NCBI GenBank assembly: GCA_025963735.1
Contig: JAOQAF010000206.1
Location: 1 to 47,050 of the forward strand
Direction of reading: 5' to 3'
Length of the DNA stretch: 47,050 nt
From: Bacteroidota bacterium
GTDB taxonomy: Bacteria > Bacteroidota > Bacteroidia > B-17B0 > Aurantibacillaceae
Part shown: positions 16,516 to 23,830 of the stretch, in pieces
Layout of the letters: every line of letters starts with the position of its first letter
Position numbering within the stretch: position 1 is the first letter of the stretch
Notes under the pieces: generated by a model
The model's database searches: none
What the model saw: only the letters and a program-made list of their open reading frames with translations
What the model was told of the DNA's origin: nothing
Program-made: the position numbers and the translations under genes

Positions 16516-16987
16516 GAGCCACCATTTTAATAGCAGTTATTGCAGCTTCATCTCCTTTGTTGCCATGCTTACCTCCTGCCCGGTCAATAGCCTGTTGCTG
16601 GTTTTCTGGAGTTAGAACTCCAAAAATAACGGGCATATTGTATTCACGGTTAAGATCAGTTATACCCTGAGCAACTGCGTTACAAATAAAATCGAAATGC
16701 CTTGTTTCTCCCTGAATTACACAACCTAAACAAATAATGGCGTCAACTTCTGTTTTTTCGGCCAACCATTGCGCGCCAAGCGTAAGCTCAAAACTTCCGG
16801 GAACTGCTTTAATTAAAATATTTTCAGGCTTTACACCGTTACTCAATAGTGTTTTATACGCCCCTTCGCGCAGTGCTCCTGTTATTTCCTCATTCCATTC
16901 GGCCCATACTATACCAAATGAGTATTCTGATGCTTTGGGAACCGCCGCACCTTTGCTCCATGAAAGATTATTATTTACACTGCTCAT
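16499..16987 (-). CDS. ribH: 6,7-dimethyl-8-ribityllumazine synthase
   Basis: Penultimate enzyme of riboflavin synthesis. It condenses 5-amino-6-ribitylaminouracil with 3,4-dihydroxy-2-butanone 4-phosphate and usually forms an icosahedral or pentameric cytoplasmic assembly. Family motifs: [43 protein letters not shown] (catalytic His in GETRHFDF) and [11 protein letters not shown]. The 162-residue length and the C-terminal [14 protein letters not shown] are normal. No other rib gene is in the window. The start is ATG at 16987. A strong terminator hairpin ends 13 bases upstream, so its expression probably depends on readthrough from the TPR gene or is attenuated. Confidence 0.95.
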   Translation of the reverse strand: MSSVNNNLSWSKGAAVPKASEYSFGIVWAEWNEEITGALREGAYKTLLSNGVKPENILIKAVPGSFELTLGAQWLAEKTEVDAIICLGCVIQGETRHFDFICNAVAQGITDLNREYNMPVIFGVLTPENQQQAIDRAGGKHGNKGDEAAITAIKMVALEHSF

Positions 16988-16999
16988 TGTATGAAGAAA

Positions 17000-17023
17000 A
17001 AAGTCCCGCCGGAGCGGGACTTT
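17000..17023 (-). terminator. Hairpin terminator between the TPR gene and ribH
   Basis: Perfect 10-bp stem AAAGTCCCGC (17000-17009) and GCGGGACTTT (17014-17023) with tetraloop CGGA. On the minus strand it is followed by TTTTTT C TT. It lies 18 bases after the TPR stop and 12 bases before the ribH ATG, leaving no room for a separate ribH promoter. Confidence 0.78.
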
Positions 17024-17041
17024 GATAATGATTAATTTTTT

Positions 17042-17809
17042 TTACAAATTGCCTAACGCTTTTACCTTGGCAATATCTTTTTCAATTTCTTTGCCTTCTG
17101 TGCTTTTACCGTATTCCTTTTTTATGCGTTCATATACATTCAGTGCATCGGCATAACTTCCTTTTAATTCATAAGCGAAACCAGCTTTTTTAAGATAGAT
17201 AGGAGATGTAAATGTATTATTGCTTTTTTCGGCGGCTTTAAGATAATATTTTACAGCGTCATCCACACGGTTCAGTTCCATGTTACAATCACCAATCGCT
17301 CCAATGGCAATAGGAGCAACAATTGCATCGCTTCCGTCGTATTTGTTTAAACGCTCAATTGCCTGTTCAAATTTTCCGGTGCGTAAATAACAAATTCCCG
17401 CACAATAATTTGCAAGACTACCTGATTTAGTAAGGCTGTATTCATCAGCAATAGTTTCAAACCCTTTCATGGTTTTTTGACCTTCAGGAGCCATAACATT
17501 TATATTACCTTTTAAAGCAATGTTAAAACTGTCGGCCTCAAAATAAAGCTGCGCCCAAAATATTTCGTTTGCGGCTTCTTTTTCCTGTTCAGGCAAATAA
17601 TAAAGTTTATAAAAACAAAATACAGCAATTAACAGAGCTAAAGCGCCACCAACATAGGTTACAGCTTTTTTGTTTTTTTCATAGAACAACTGGATACCCT
17701 GTAAATTAGGATCTATAGGCCTTGCAGCGGGAGTTTCCTCCGTTGTTTCTTCCACATTTTGATCAAATTCGTTGTTATCAACCGTTTGTTCTTCTTTTAA
17801 ATCAGACAT
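17042..17809 (-). CDS. Membrane-anchored tetratricopeptide-repeat protein
   Basis: A 255-residue protein with an acidic, disordered N-terminus (about 1-40), one transmembrane helix (about 49-71: VTYVGGALALLIAVFCFYKL) and a C-terminal TPR region (about 100-250) with patterns such as YCAGICYLRTGKFEQAIERL, CNMELNRVDDAVKYYLKAAE and AGFAYELKGSYADALNVYERI. The arrangement resembles YfgM-type anchored TPR proteins, which interact with the SecYEG or BAM environment. Partners here are unknown. It is transcribed divergently from recF, with a strong terminator downstream. ATG at 17809. Confidence 0.85.
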   Translation of the reverse strand: MSDLKEEQTVDNNEFDQNVEETTEETPAARPIDPNLQGIQLFYEKNKKAVTYVGGALALLIAVFCFYKLYYLPEQEKEAANEIFWAQLYFEADSFNIALKGNINVMAPEGQKTMKGFETIADEYSLTKSGSLANYCAGICYLRTGKFEQAIERLNKYDGSDAIVAPIAIGAIGDCNMELNRVDDAVKYYLKAAEKSNNTFTSPIYLKKAGFAYELKGSYADALNVYERIKKEYGKSTEGKEIEKDIAKVKALGNL

Positions 17810-17897
17810 TTGTACTTAAAATTAGTGGGCGAAGATAGTTTTTTTTACTTTAAATCTGAAATTTTTTTTAGGGTTCTCTCCCCGCGTAAAATAACCG

Positions 17898-17905
17898 TAT
17901 TTTTG
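17898..17905 (+). promoter_or_regulatory. Candidate -7 element of recF
   Basis: TATTTTTG matches TAnnTTTG exactly and ends ten bases before the recF ATG, implying a 5' leader of only about five bases. The -33 region (GGGTTC) is poor. Confidence 0.45.
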
Positions 17906-17915
17906 CCCTGATTTC

Positions 17916-19019
17916 ATGTATTTACAGCAATTATCGCTCATAAACTTCAAAAATTACTCCTCTTTCGAGGAAAAATTCTCAAAAAAGTTGAACTGCTTTG
18001 TTGGAAACAATGGTATGGGTAAAACTAACTTACTCGACGCCATTTATTATCTATCCTTTTGTAAAAGCTTTTTTAATTCTATTGATTCTCAAAACATAAA
18101 ACACAACGAGGCTTTTTTTGTTTTGCAAGGTCATTTTAACAAGTTTGGTGAAGAAATTGAGATTTACTGCGGGATAAAAAGAAATCAAAAAAAGATCTTT
18201 AAAAAAAACAAGAAAGAATATGAACGGCTAAGCGAGCATATTGGCCAGTTTCCATTGGTAATGATATCGCCAAGCGATGCCGAACTAATAAATGAAAACA
18301 GCGAAGTGAGAAGGAAGTTTTTAGATGGGATTATATCGCAATATGATAAAGTTTATCTGGACAAACTAATTTCGTACAACCATGTTCTTAAACAACGTAA
18401 CGCCCTTTTAAAACAATTTCATGAATCACGGACATTTGATTCTGAAACACTTGAAATTTGGGATGAGCAACTCATTATTCACGGAAAGGGGATTTTTGAA
18501 ATACGTCAGGATTTTTTAAAACGCTTCATACCTTTATTTAACCGCCACTACAGGTTTATAAGTAACAGTAAAGAAGAAGTGGTTCTTAATTATCAAAACA
18601 GTTTGGGTGAAAGAGATTTTAAAACGGCTCTGCTTACATCACTCACCCGAGATCGGGCCATGCATTTTACAACCATTGGTCCGCATAAAGATGACCTTGA
18701 GTTTTTAATCAGTGGTTTAAGTTTAAAAAAATTCGCCTCACAGGGGCAACAAAAGTCTTATTTACTTGCTTTAAAACTGGCGCAGTTTGAATTTATTAAA
18801 GAACAAAAAAGCACCAAGCCCTTACTGTTGCTGGATGATATATATGATAAGCTGGATGAAGAGCGTTTTACAAAACTAATTGAAATGGTGAGTGGAGAAT
18901 CGTTTGGACAGGTTTTTATAACCGATACCCATCCTGAGCGAATGAATAAATTATTGAACGAAATGAAAGTTGAACATAAGATTTTTTTGGTTGACGACGG
19001 AATAGTTCAACACTTCTAA
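17916..19019 (+). CDS. recF: DNA replication/repair protein RecF
   Basis: SMC-like ABC ATPase that loads RecA at single-strand gaps together with RecO and RecR. Walker A is GNNGMGKT at residues 30-37, following the typical N-terminus LQQLSLINFKNY. The signature motif region is KKFASQGQQKSYLLALKLAQ, and Walker B is LLLLDDIYDKLDEERF. Length 367 is normal. The ATG at 17916 is supported by the conserved MYLxxLxLxNFKNY opening. It is not next to dnaA or dnaN here, as is common in Bacteroidota. Confidence 0.96.
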   Translation: MYLQQLSLINFKNYSSFEEKFSKKLNCFVGNNGMGKTNLLDAIYYLSFCKSFFNSIDSQNIKHNEAFFVLQGHFNKFGEEIEIYCGIKRNQKKIFKKNKKEYERLSEHIGQFPLVMISPSDAELINENSEVRRKFLDGIISQYDKVYLDKLISYNHVLKQRNALLKQFHESRTFDSETLEIWDEQLIIHGKGIFEIRQDFLKRFIPLFNRHYRFISNSKEEVVLNYQNSLGERDFKTALLTSLTRDRAMHFTTIGPHKDDLEFLISGLSLKKFASQGQQKSYLLALKLAQFEFIKEQKSTKPLLLLDDIYDKLDEERFTKLIEMVSGESFGQVFITDTHPERMNKLLNEMKVEHKIFLVDDGIVQHF

Positions 19020-19058
19020 ATTCGCTAATTCACTTAATGCAAATTTTCTTAGGTAAAA

Positions 19059-19559
19059 TTAACCTAATAAAACAACAAGAATTATAATACCAACAACAAT
19101 TGCGAGAATTACTGAAAACAAAACAATTTTTAAAGTGGTGCTGATGGCTCCTTTGGCCGACTGAACTTTTTCCTTAAAAGTTTTTTTTGTTTTAAATTCC
19201 GATTTTTTATTGATTGTGTTATCGGATTCTACTTTGGCTTTAGAAATGCTGTTACAAGAAAATTTGCTATTCACGTCTTGTGATGTTAAACTGTGAGGTT
19301 TTACTTTAAGCATGCTTTCTTTTACCGAAGAGGAATTAGAGCAAAATACAGGTTCCGGCTCTGAAGCTTCTACAGGTTTACTTTCACGATGAACGATCTG
19401 AATGGAATACTTTTGTTTTGTGTTTACTTTAACATCTTCACCTTTTTTAGTATGCGAGGCGTTAGAAAAACCAGTATAACGTTGAGTTATAAAAGAACTT
19501 CCTTTACAACCGCTTAATACGGCAATGGCAATTAGAGATATACAGATTAACTTCTTCAT
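19059..19559 (-). CDS. Hypothetical lipoprotein with C-terminal membrane helix
   Basis: From ATG 19559 the protein is 166 residues: a lipoprotein signal with lipobox LSGC, a polar Ser/Lys-rich middle without recognisable fold, and a hydrophobic C-terminal helix (about 142-164: LKIVLFSVILAIVVGIIILVV). The segment TQRYTGFSNASH after the lipid site resembles a short RRYxxGF-type motif seen in other small Bacteroidota lipoproteins, by recall only. The longer frame from 19592 adds MNELFKIPLFK and spoils the signal peptide, so I reject it. Dual anchoring by lipid and helix is odd and could tether two membranes, which is speculation. Confidence 0.65.
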   Translation of the reverse strand: MKKLICISLIAIAVLSGCKGSSFITQRYTGFSNASHTKKGEDVKVNTKQKYSIQIVHRESKPVEASEPEPVFCSNSSSVKESMLKVKPHSLTSQDVNSKFSCNSISKAKVESDNTINKKSEFKTKKTFKEKVQSAKGAISTTLKIVLFSVILAIVVGIIILVVLLG

Positions 19560-19632
19560 TTTAAACAATGGGATTTTAAACAACTCATTCAAACTTTGTG
19601 CCAGTATTGGGTTTAATAAGCATCGTCAGCCA

Positions 19633-21066
19633 TTAAAACTCGCAACTCTTAGGTGTGCGCGGAAAAGCAATCACATCCCTGATGTTTGTCATTCCGGTTA
19701 CAAACAATACCAAGCGTTCAAACCCCAATCCAAATCCCGCATGCGGACAAGTTCCAAATCGTCTTGTATCCAAATACCACCAAAGATCTTCTGCGGGGAT
19801 GTTCATTTCCTTCATTCGTGTTTCCAGTTTATCCAAACGTTCTTCGCGCTGGCTGCCTCCAACAATCTCACCAATTCCCGGAAATAAAATATCCATGGCT
19901 CTTACTGTTTTACCGTCGTCGTTCTGACGCATGTAAAACGCCTTTATGTTTTTAGGATAATCTGTTAATATAACCGGCTTTTTAAAATGCTTTTCAACCA
20001 GATATCTTTCATGTTCACTCTGTAAATCCACTCCCCAATCATTAATAAGGTAAGTGAATTTCTTTTTTTTGTTATGGTTACTTTCTCTTAAAATTTCAAT
20101 GGCCTGTGTGTATGTTACACGTTCAAAATTATTATCAATGCAGAATTTTAATTTCTCAATCAGTGTCATTTCGTTTCTTTCGTTCTGAGGCTTTTGCTTT
20201 TCTTCTTCAGATAAGCGCTGACTTAAAAATTCAATGTCTTCCGCGTTATTTTCCAAAGCATATTTAATCACATACTTCATCATTTCTTCAGCCAGATCCA
20301 TGTTGTCATTCAGGTCAAAAAAAGCCATCTCCGGCTCTATCATCCAGAACTCCGCAAGATGACGTGTAGTGTTGCTGTTCTCTGCCCTGAAAGTTGGTCC
20401 GAATGTATAAATATCGCTGAACGCCATGGCGGCCAATTCTCCTTCAAGCTGGCCCGAAACCGTTAGATTGGTTGCTTTACCAAAAAAATCCTGTTTATAA
20501 TCAATTTCACCGTTATCAGTTTTCGGTGGATTTGCCAGATCAAAATTTGTAACGTGAAACATTTCACCTGCGCCCTCTGCATCACTCGACGTAATGATTG
20601 GTGTATGTATGTAAACAAAGCCCTTTTCATTAAAAAATTTATGAATGGCAAAGGCAAGATTGTTTCGCAAACGAAAAATAGCTCCAAAAGTATTTGTACG
20701 AAAACGCAAATGACCTATTTCACGCAAAAATTCAAGACTGTGTTTTTTTGGTTGTAAAGGAAATTTCTCCGCGTCGCTGTCGCCAAGAATTTCGACCTCA
20801 ATTGCCACCACTTCCACCGTCTGACCTTTCCCCTGCGAGGCTATAAGTTTGCCTTTTACACTTATGGAAGCTCCTGTGGTAATCCCTTTTAAAATTTCTT
20901 CCGGAGTACTATTAAAATCAACTACAATTTGAACATTACTATTCGTACTGCCATCGTTAAGGGCAATAAATTGATTATTGCGAAATGTTCTTACCCAGCC
21001 TTTAACAAGCACCTCCTGATTTTCAGGATTTGTTTTTAGCAGTTCTTTAATTCGTACACGCTTCAT
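19633..21066 (-). CDS. asnS: Asparaginyl-tRNA synthetase
   Basis: Class IIb aminoacyl-tRNA synthetase charging tRNA-Asn. The N-terminal OB-fold anticodon-binding domain spans about residues 1-110 ([20 protein letters not shown]). Motif 2 is [21 protein letters not shown]-like, which is characteristic of AsnRS rather than AspRS, and motif 3 is [12 protein letters not shown] near the C-terminus. Length 477 is as expected. ATG at 21066. A direct AsnRS means the organism need not rely on the GatCAB transamidation route for Asn-tRNA. Confidence 0.96.
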   Translation of the reverse strand: MKRVRIKELLKTNPENQEVLVKGWVRTFRNNQFIALNDGSTNSNVQIVVDFNSTPEEILKGITTGASISVKGKLIASQGKGQTVEVVAIEVEILGDSDAEKFPLQPKKHSLEFLREIGHLRFRTNTFGAIFRLRNNLAFAIHKFFNEKGFVYIHTPIITSSDAEGAGEMFHVTNFDLANPPKTDNGEIDYKQDFFGKATNLTVSGQLEGELAAMAFSDIYTFGPTFRAENSNTTRHLAEFWMIEPEMAFFDLNDNMDLAEEMMKYVIKYALENNAEDIEFLSQRLSEEEKQKPQNERNEMTLIEKLKFCIDNNFERVTYTQAIEILRESNHNKKKKFTYLINDWGVDLQSEHERYLVEKHFKKPVILTDYPKNIKAFYMRQNDDGKTVRAMDILFPGIGEIVGGSQREERLDKLETRMKEMNIPAEDLWWYLDTRRFGTCPHAGFGLGFERLVLFVTGMTNIRDVIAFPRTPKSCEF

Positions 21067-21085
21067 ATTTAATTTTAAAAGTGCA

Positions 21086-21093
21086 CAAAGATA
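21086..21093 (-). promoter_or_regulatory. Candidate -7 element of asnS
   Basis: TATCTTTG on the minus strand is an exact TAnnTTTG match, about 20 bases before the ATG. Nineteen bases upstream is TTCTTT, an imperfect -33. Confidence 0.45.
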
Positions 21094-21138
21094 ATAAGAA
21101 TGAGCAGCTGTGAAAGAATAACCCTGTTTAAAAATTTT

Positions 21139-22713
21139 TTACTCTTTTACAAAAGTTCGCAATGCCGTTCTCCCTGATGGGTAGGACACTTTAAGAACAT
21201 ATAAGCCACGCGCCTGATCTACCATGTTAACCGAAGTTACGTGACCATTTTTAGCATAAATTACTTCCCCTAATAAGTTTAAAATTTCCACCTTACTTAT
21301 TGAAGAACTTGTTTTAATATTTACACTGGTTTCTGCCGGGTTTGGAAAGACTTCCAGCTCAGATGATTTTATTGTGTTTTCTTTTATAGCTGTTACATTG
21401 TAAGTATAAACGGTTATTTTATCGCGGTCGGCCCCTCCGTTGTTAATCAGATAAATTTTATTTCCGTCGGGCGACACGGCAATATCACGCAGGCGTCCAT
21501 TAAGAGCCTGATCAGCGCCAAAAAACCGTACCGGATTCGGACTCACACTTGTGGAGGGAACTAAACTCAAACCGTCCTGACTGAGTTGAAATTTATACAT
21601 TTCCTGATCTGTAGCTGTTCCGTTTTTTAGAGTAACAACCAGCAAACTATTATCCCAACCCGGAATGCCATTGCCGTTATAATTATAATACACACCGTCA
21701 GAAGGCGCTACGGTACACCAATCGGCATTATTACTCACGGTGGGTTGCGGGGTAGCACACCATGAAAAAAAGGCTTCTTTCAACCCATCTCCTGTTATTC
21801 CGGGGTTCGGAGTAAAACTACTTATACTTGCCGCTTCTCCCGGGTAATTATCATCTGTATGATAGCCGCGTATGTTTTTCCATCCATAATTTTTTCCGGA
21901 TTCTAATATATTAATTTCATCATCGGTTCTGTCACCATGCTCAATATCATATATCAATTCCACACCTTTATTATAAATTAAACCCTGCGGATTACGATGT
22001 CCGCGTGTAAAAACAGAACTTCCGGGAATAGGGTTATCTGCGGGAATAGAGCCATCTATATTAAACCGGTGAATTTTCCCGTTTTTATATGCGGTATCCT
22101 GAACATAATTGTTGGGGTTTAAAGTTGGGGGATTATAACATCCCGGCGCGTTCATTTCAGAAACACCGTTATCGCCTACTGAAAAGTAAAGGTAATTGGT
22201 ACTGTTTTGAGTGACCGCCAGCAGCCTGCCTCCCAGATGATCATAGCCCGTAGGCAGTTGATTAATTAGATCGTTAAAAGCTGTTACCGAATTTGTAACC
22301 GCGCTCCAGGTTAAACGAACAATTTTAAATTTAGTAGAAGGGCTTGTTGTTGTACCGCTGTTATAAGAATACGCGAAATAAATAAATGCTGTTGCAGGAT
22401 TTAAAAAATCAGGATGAAGTGTAAGTCCTAATGTTCCCACGCCAATATTGGGCTGATAACAGGCGGGGCATTGTTCGGCCGGATAACCGGGACAATAATC
22501 GGCGGCTTTAAAAACAGTTAGTTTAGCTCCGGTGTTTGGATCAACACGCGAAACTTCGCCACCGAGTTCGGTAATCCATAAATAACCATCCGGCCCAAGG
22601 GTCATTTCCCATGGGGTTGACAAGGTGGTTGTTAATTCTGAACGAACAAAAGATTGCGGGTAAAAATGAAAGCACGCGATAAAAAGGACGAAAAAAAGAG
22701 TTAATTTTTTCAT
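21139..22713 (-). CDS. T9SS-secreted PQQ-dependent sugar-dehydrogenase-like beta-propeller
   Basis: A 524-residue exported protein. A signal peptide (about 1-20) is followed by a glucose/sorbosone dehydrogenase propeller (about 25-420) with family motifs: TPWEMTLGPDGYLWITE, GGRLL, TRGHRNPQGL, DIEHGDRTDDEIN and GKNYGWKNIRG. The C-terminal domain (about 448-524: VFPNPAETSVNIK ... RGLYVLKVSYPSG) is a type A T9SS sorting signal. The family oxidises aldoses with PQQ. Several PQQ- and Ca-binding positions sit in the conserved motifs, but I cannot confirm activity, and no PQQ synthesis genes are in the window. It is probably surface-bound or secreted. ATG at 22713. Confidence 0.9.
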   Translation of the reverse strand: MKKLTLFFVLFIACFHFYPQSFVRSELTTTLSTPWEMTLGPDGYLWITELGGEVSRVDPNTGAKLTVFKAADYCPGYPAEQCPACYQPNIGVGTLGLTLHPDFLNPATAFIYFAYSYNSGTTTSPSTKFKIVRLTWSAVTNSVTAFNDLINQLPTGYDHLGGRLLAVTQNSTNYLYFSVGDNGVSEMNAPGCYNPPTLNPNNYVQDTAYKNGKIHRFNIDGSIPADNPIPGSSVFTRGHRNPQGLIYNKGVELIYDIEHGDRTDDEINILESGKNYGWKNIRGYHTDDNYPGEAASISSFTPNPGITGDGLKEAFFSWCATPQPTVSNNADWCTVAPSDGVYYNYNGNGIPGWDNSLLVVTLKNGTATDQEMYKFQLSQDGLSLVPSTSVSPNPVRFFGADQALNGRLRDIAVSPDGNKIYLINNGGADRDKITVYTYNVTAIKENTIKSSELEVFPNPAETSVNIKTSSSISKVEILNLLGEVIYAKNGHVTSVNMVDQARGLYVLKVSYPSGRTALRTFVKE

Positions 22714-22798
22714 GCAGTTGAAATTTTAAAGTAAAGAGAGAAACAAACCGGAACGGTAAACGAGTGCAGCTTGATTTTTTATTAAAAAAGAATGCCTG

Positions 22799-23170
22799 TT
22801 ACTTCCTGAAGAAAAAATAAACAGCCACAAACAGGAAAAAAAATCCGATCACATGATTCCATTTTAGAGTTTCGGTTTTAAAAACCAGTAATGTAAAAAT
22901 TACAAAAACCGAAATTGAAATTACTTCCTGTATGAGTTTTAACTGCCACATATTAAATGGTCCGCCATTGATATTACTTCCTAATTTATTGGCAGGCACC
23001 ATTAAACAATATTCGAGAAAGGCAATACCCCAGCTGATTAGCACCGCCGTCATTATACCCGAATGCTTAAGTAGGGCAATGTCTTTAAAACGTAAATGCC
23101 CATACCAGGCAATGGTCATAAACGTATTAGACCCTATAAGTAAAAGAATGGTAGTAACGCCCTGTGACAT
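22799..23170 (-). CDS. DUF486/DMT-type small membrane protein
   Basis: A 123-residue protein with four predicted transmembrane helices. The sequence WGIAFLEYCLMVPANKLG and the following polar segment with QLKLIQEVIS are characteristic of the DUF486 family, related to drug/metabolite transporters of the EmrE size class. The substrate is unknown. It begins with a TAATG one-base overlap with the MarC gene upstream, so the two are translationally coupled. Confidence 0.85.
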   Translation of the reverse strand: MSQGVTTILLLIGSNTFMTIAWYGHLRFKDIALLKHSGIMTAVLISWGIAFLEYCLMVPANKLGSNINGGPFNMWQLKLIQEVISISVFVIFTLLVFKTETLKWNHVIGFFFLFVAVYFFFRK

Positions 23171-23736
23171 TATAAGCCTGTATGTTTTCGAAATAATTTA
23201 ATTGCAAGTGCAAGAAGAATAATACCAAATACTTTTTTAAGTATGGCTATACCGCTCGGTCCTAAAAACCTTTCCACAAGATTAAGATATCGTAAAACAA
23301 AATAAACAACAATTACATTTAAAACAATGGCAATGATGATAGACAAAATATTATACTCGGCGCGAATAGAAAGTAAGGTGGTAAGTGTGCCCGTTCCAGC
23401 TATTAAAGGAAATGCGAGAGGTACAACAGATGCGGAATTGGGCATGGTATCTTTATTTATCTGAATTCCCAATATCATTTCAAACGCAACAATAAAAATA
23501 AGTAACGATCCTGCGATGGCAAAATCGCCAATTGAAATTCCGATGATATCGAGTATGGAATTCCCCACAAAGAGGAAAACAATCATGATAGCCAGCGAAA
23601 CCCATGAAGCTTTTAATGCATCTATACTTCCGGTACGTTGTTTAAGTGAAATTATTACCGGGATTGAGCCAATAATATCAATGACTGCGAACAAAACCAT
23701 TGATACTTTTAGTATTTCAATAATATCAAAATTCAT
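23170..23736 (-). CDS. MarC family integral membrane protein
   Basis: A 188-residue protein with about six helices. The signature FAVIDIIGSIPVIISL near the N-terminus and PLAFPLIAGTGTLTTLLS in the middle identify the MarC (UPF0056) family. Despite the name it has no established role in multiple antibiotic resistance. I chose ATG at 23736: the longer frame from 23895 would overlap the divergent AAA+ gene and adds 53 residues unlike the family. It precedes the DUF486 gene with a one-base overlap. Confidence 0.88.
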   Translation of the reverse strand: MNFDIIEILKVSMVLFAVIDIIGSIPVIISLKQRTGSIDALKASWVSLAIMIVFLFVGNSILDIIGISIGDFAIAGSLLIFIVAFEMILGIQINKDTMPNSASVVPLAFPLIAGTGTLTTLLSIRAEYNILSIIIAIVLNVIVVYFVLRYLNLVERFLGPSGIAILKKVFGIILLALAIKLFRKHTGL

Positions 23737-23830
23737 AAACAAAATTAACGTTAAATAAGTGATACCGCAGCAAAAATGTTTTAAATAATCAAGTAAAATT
23801 TTTATTTTTATATAAATAATAGTACCACCT

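Noticed and set aside
19049-19067. Inverted repeat TTAGGT/ACCTAA between recF and the convergent lipoprotein as a terminator
   Set aside because: Six AT-rich pairs and no T-run on either strand; too weak to support.
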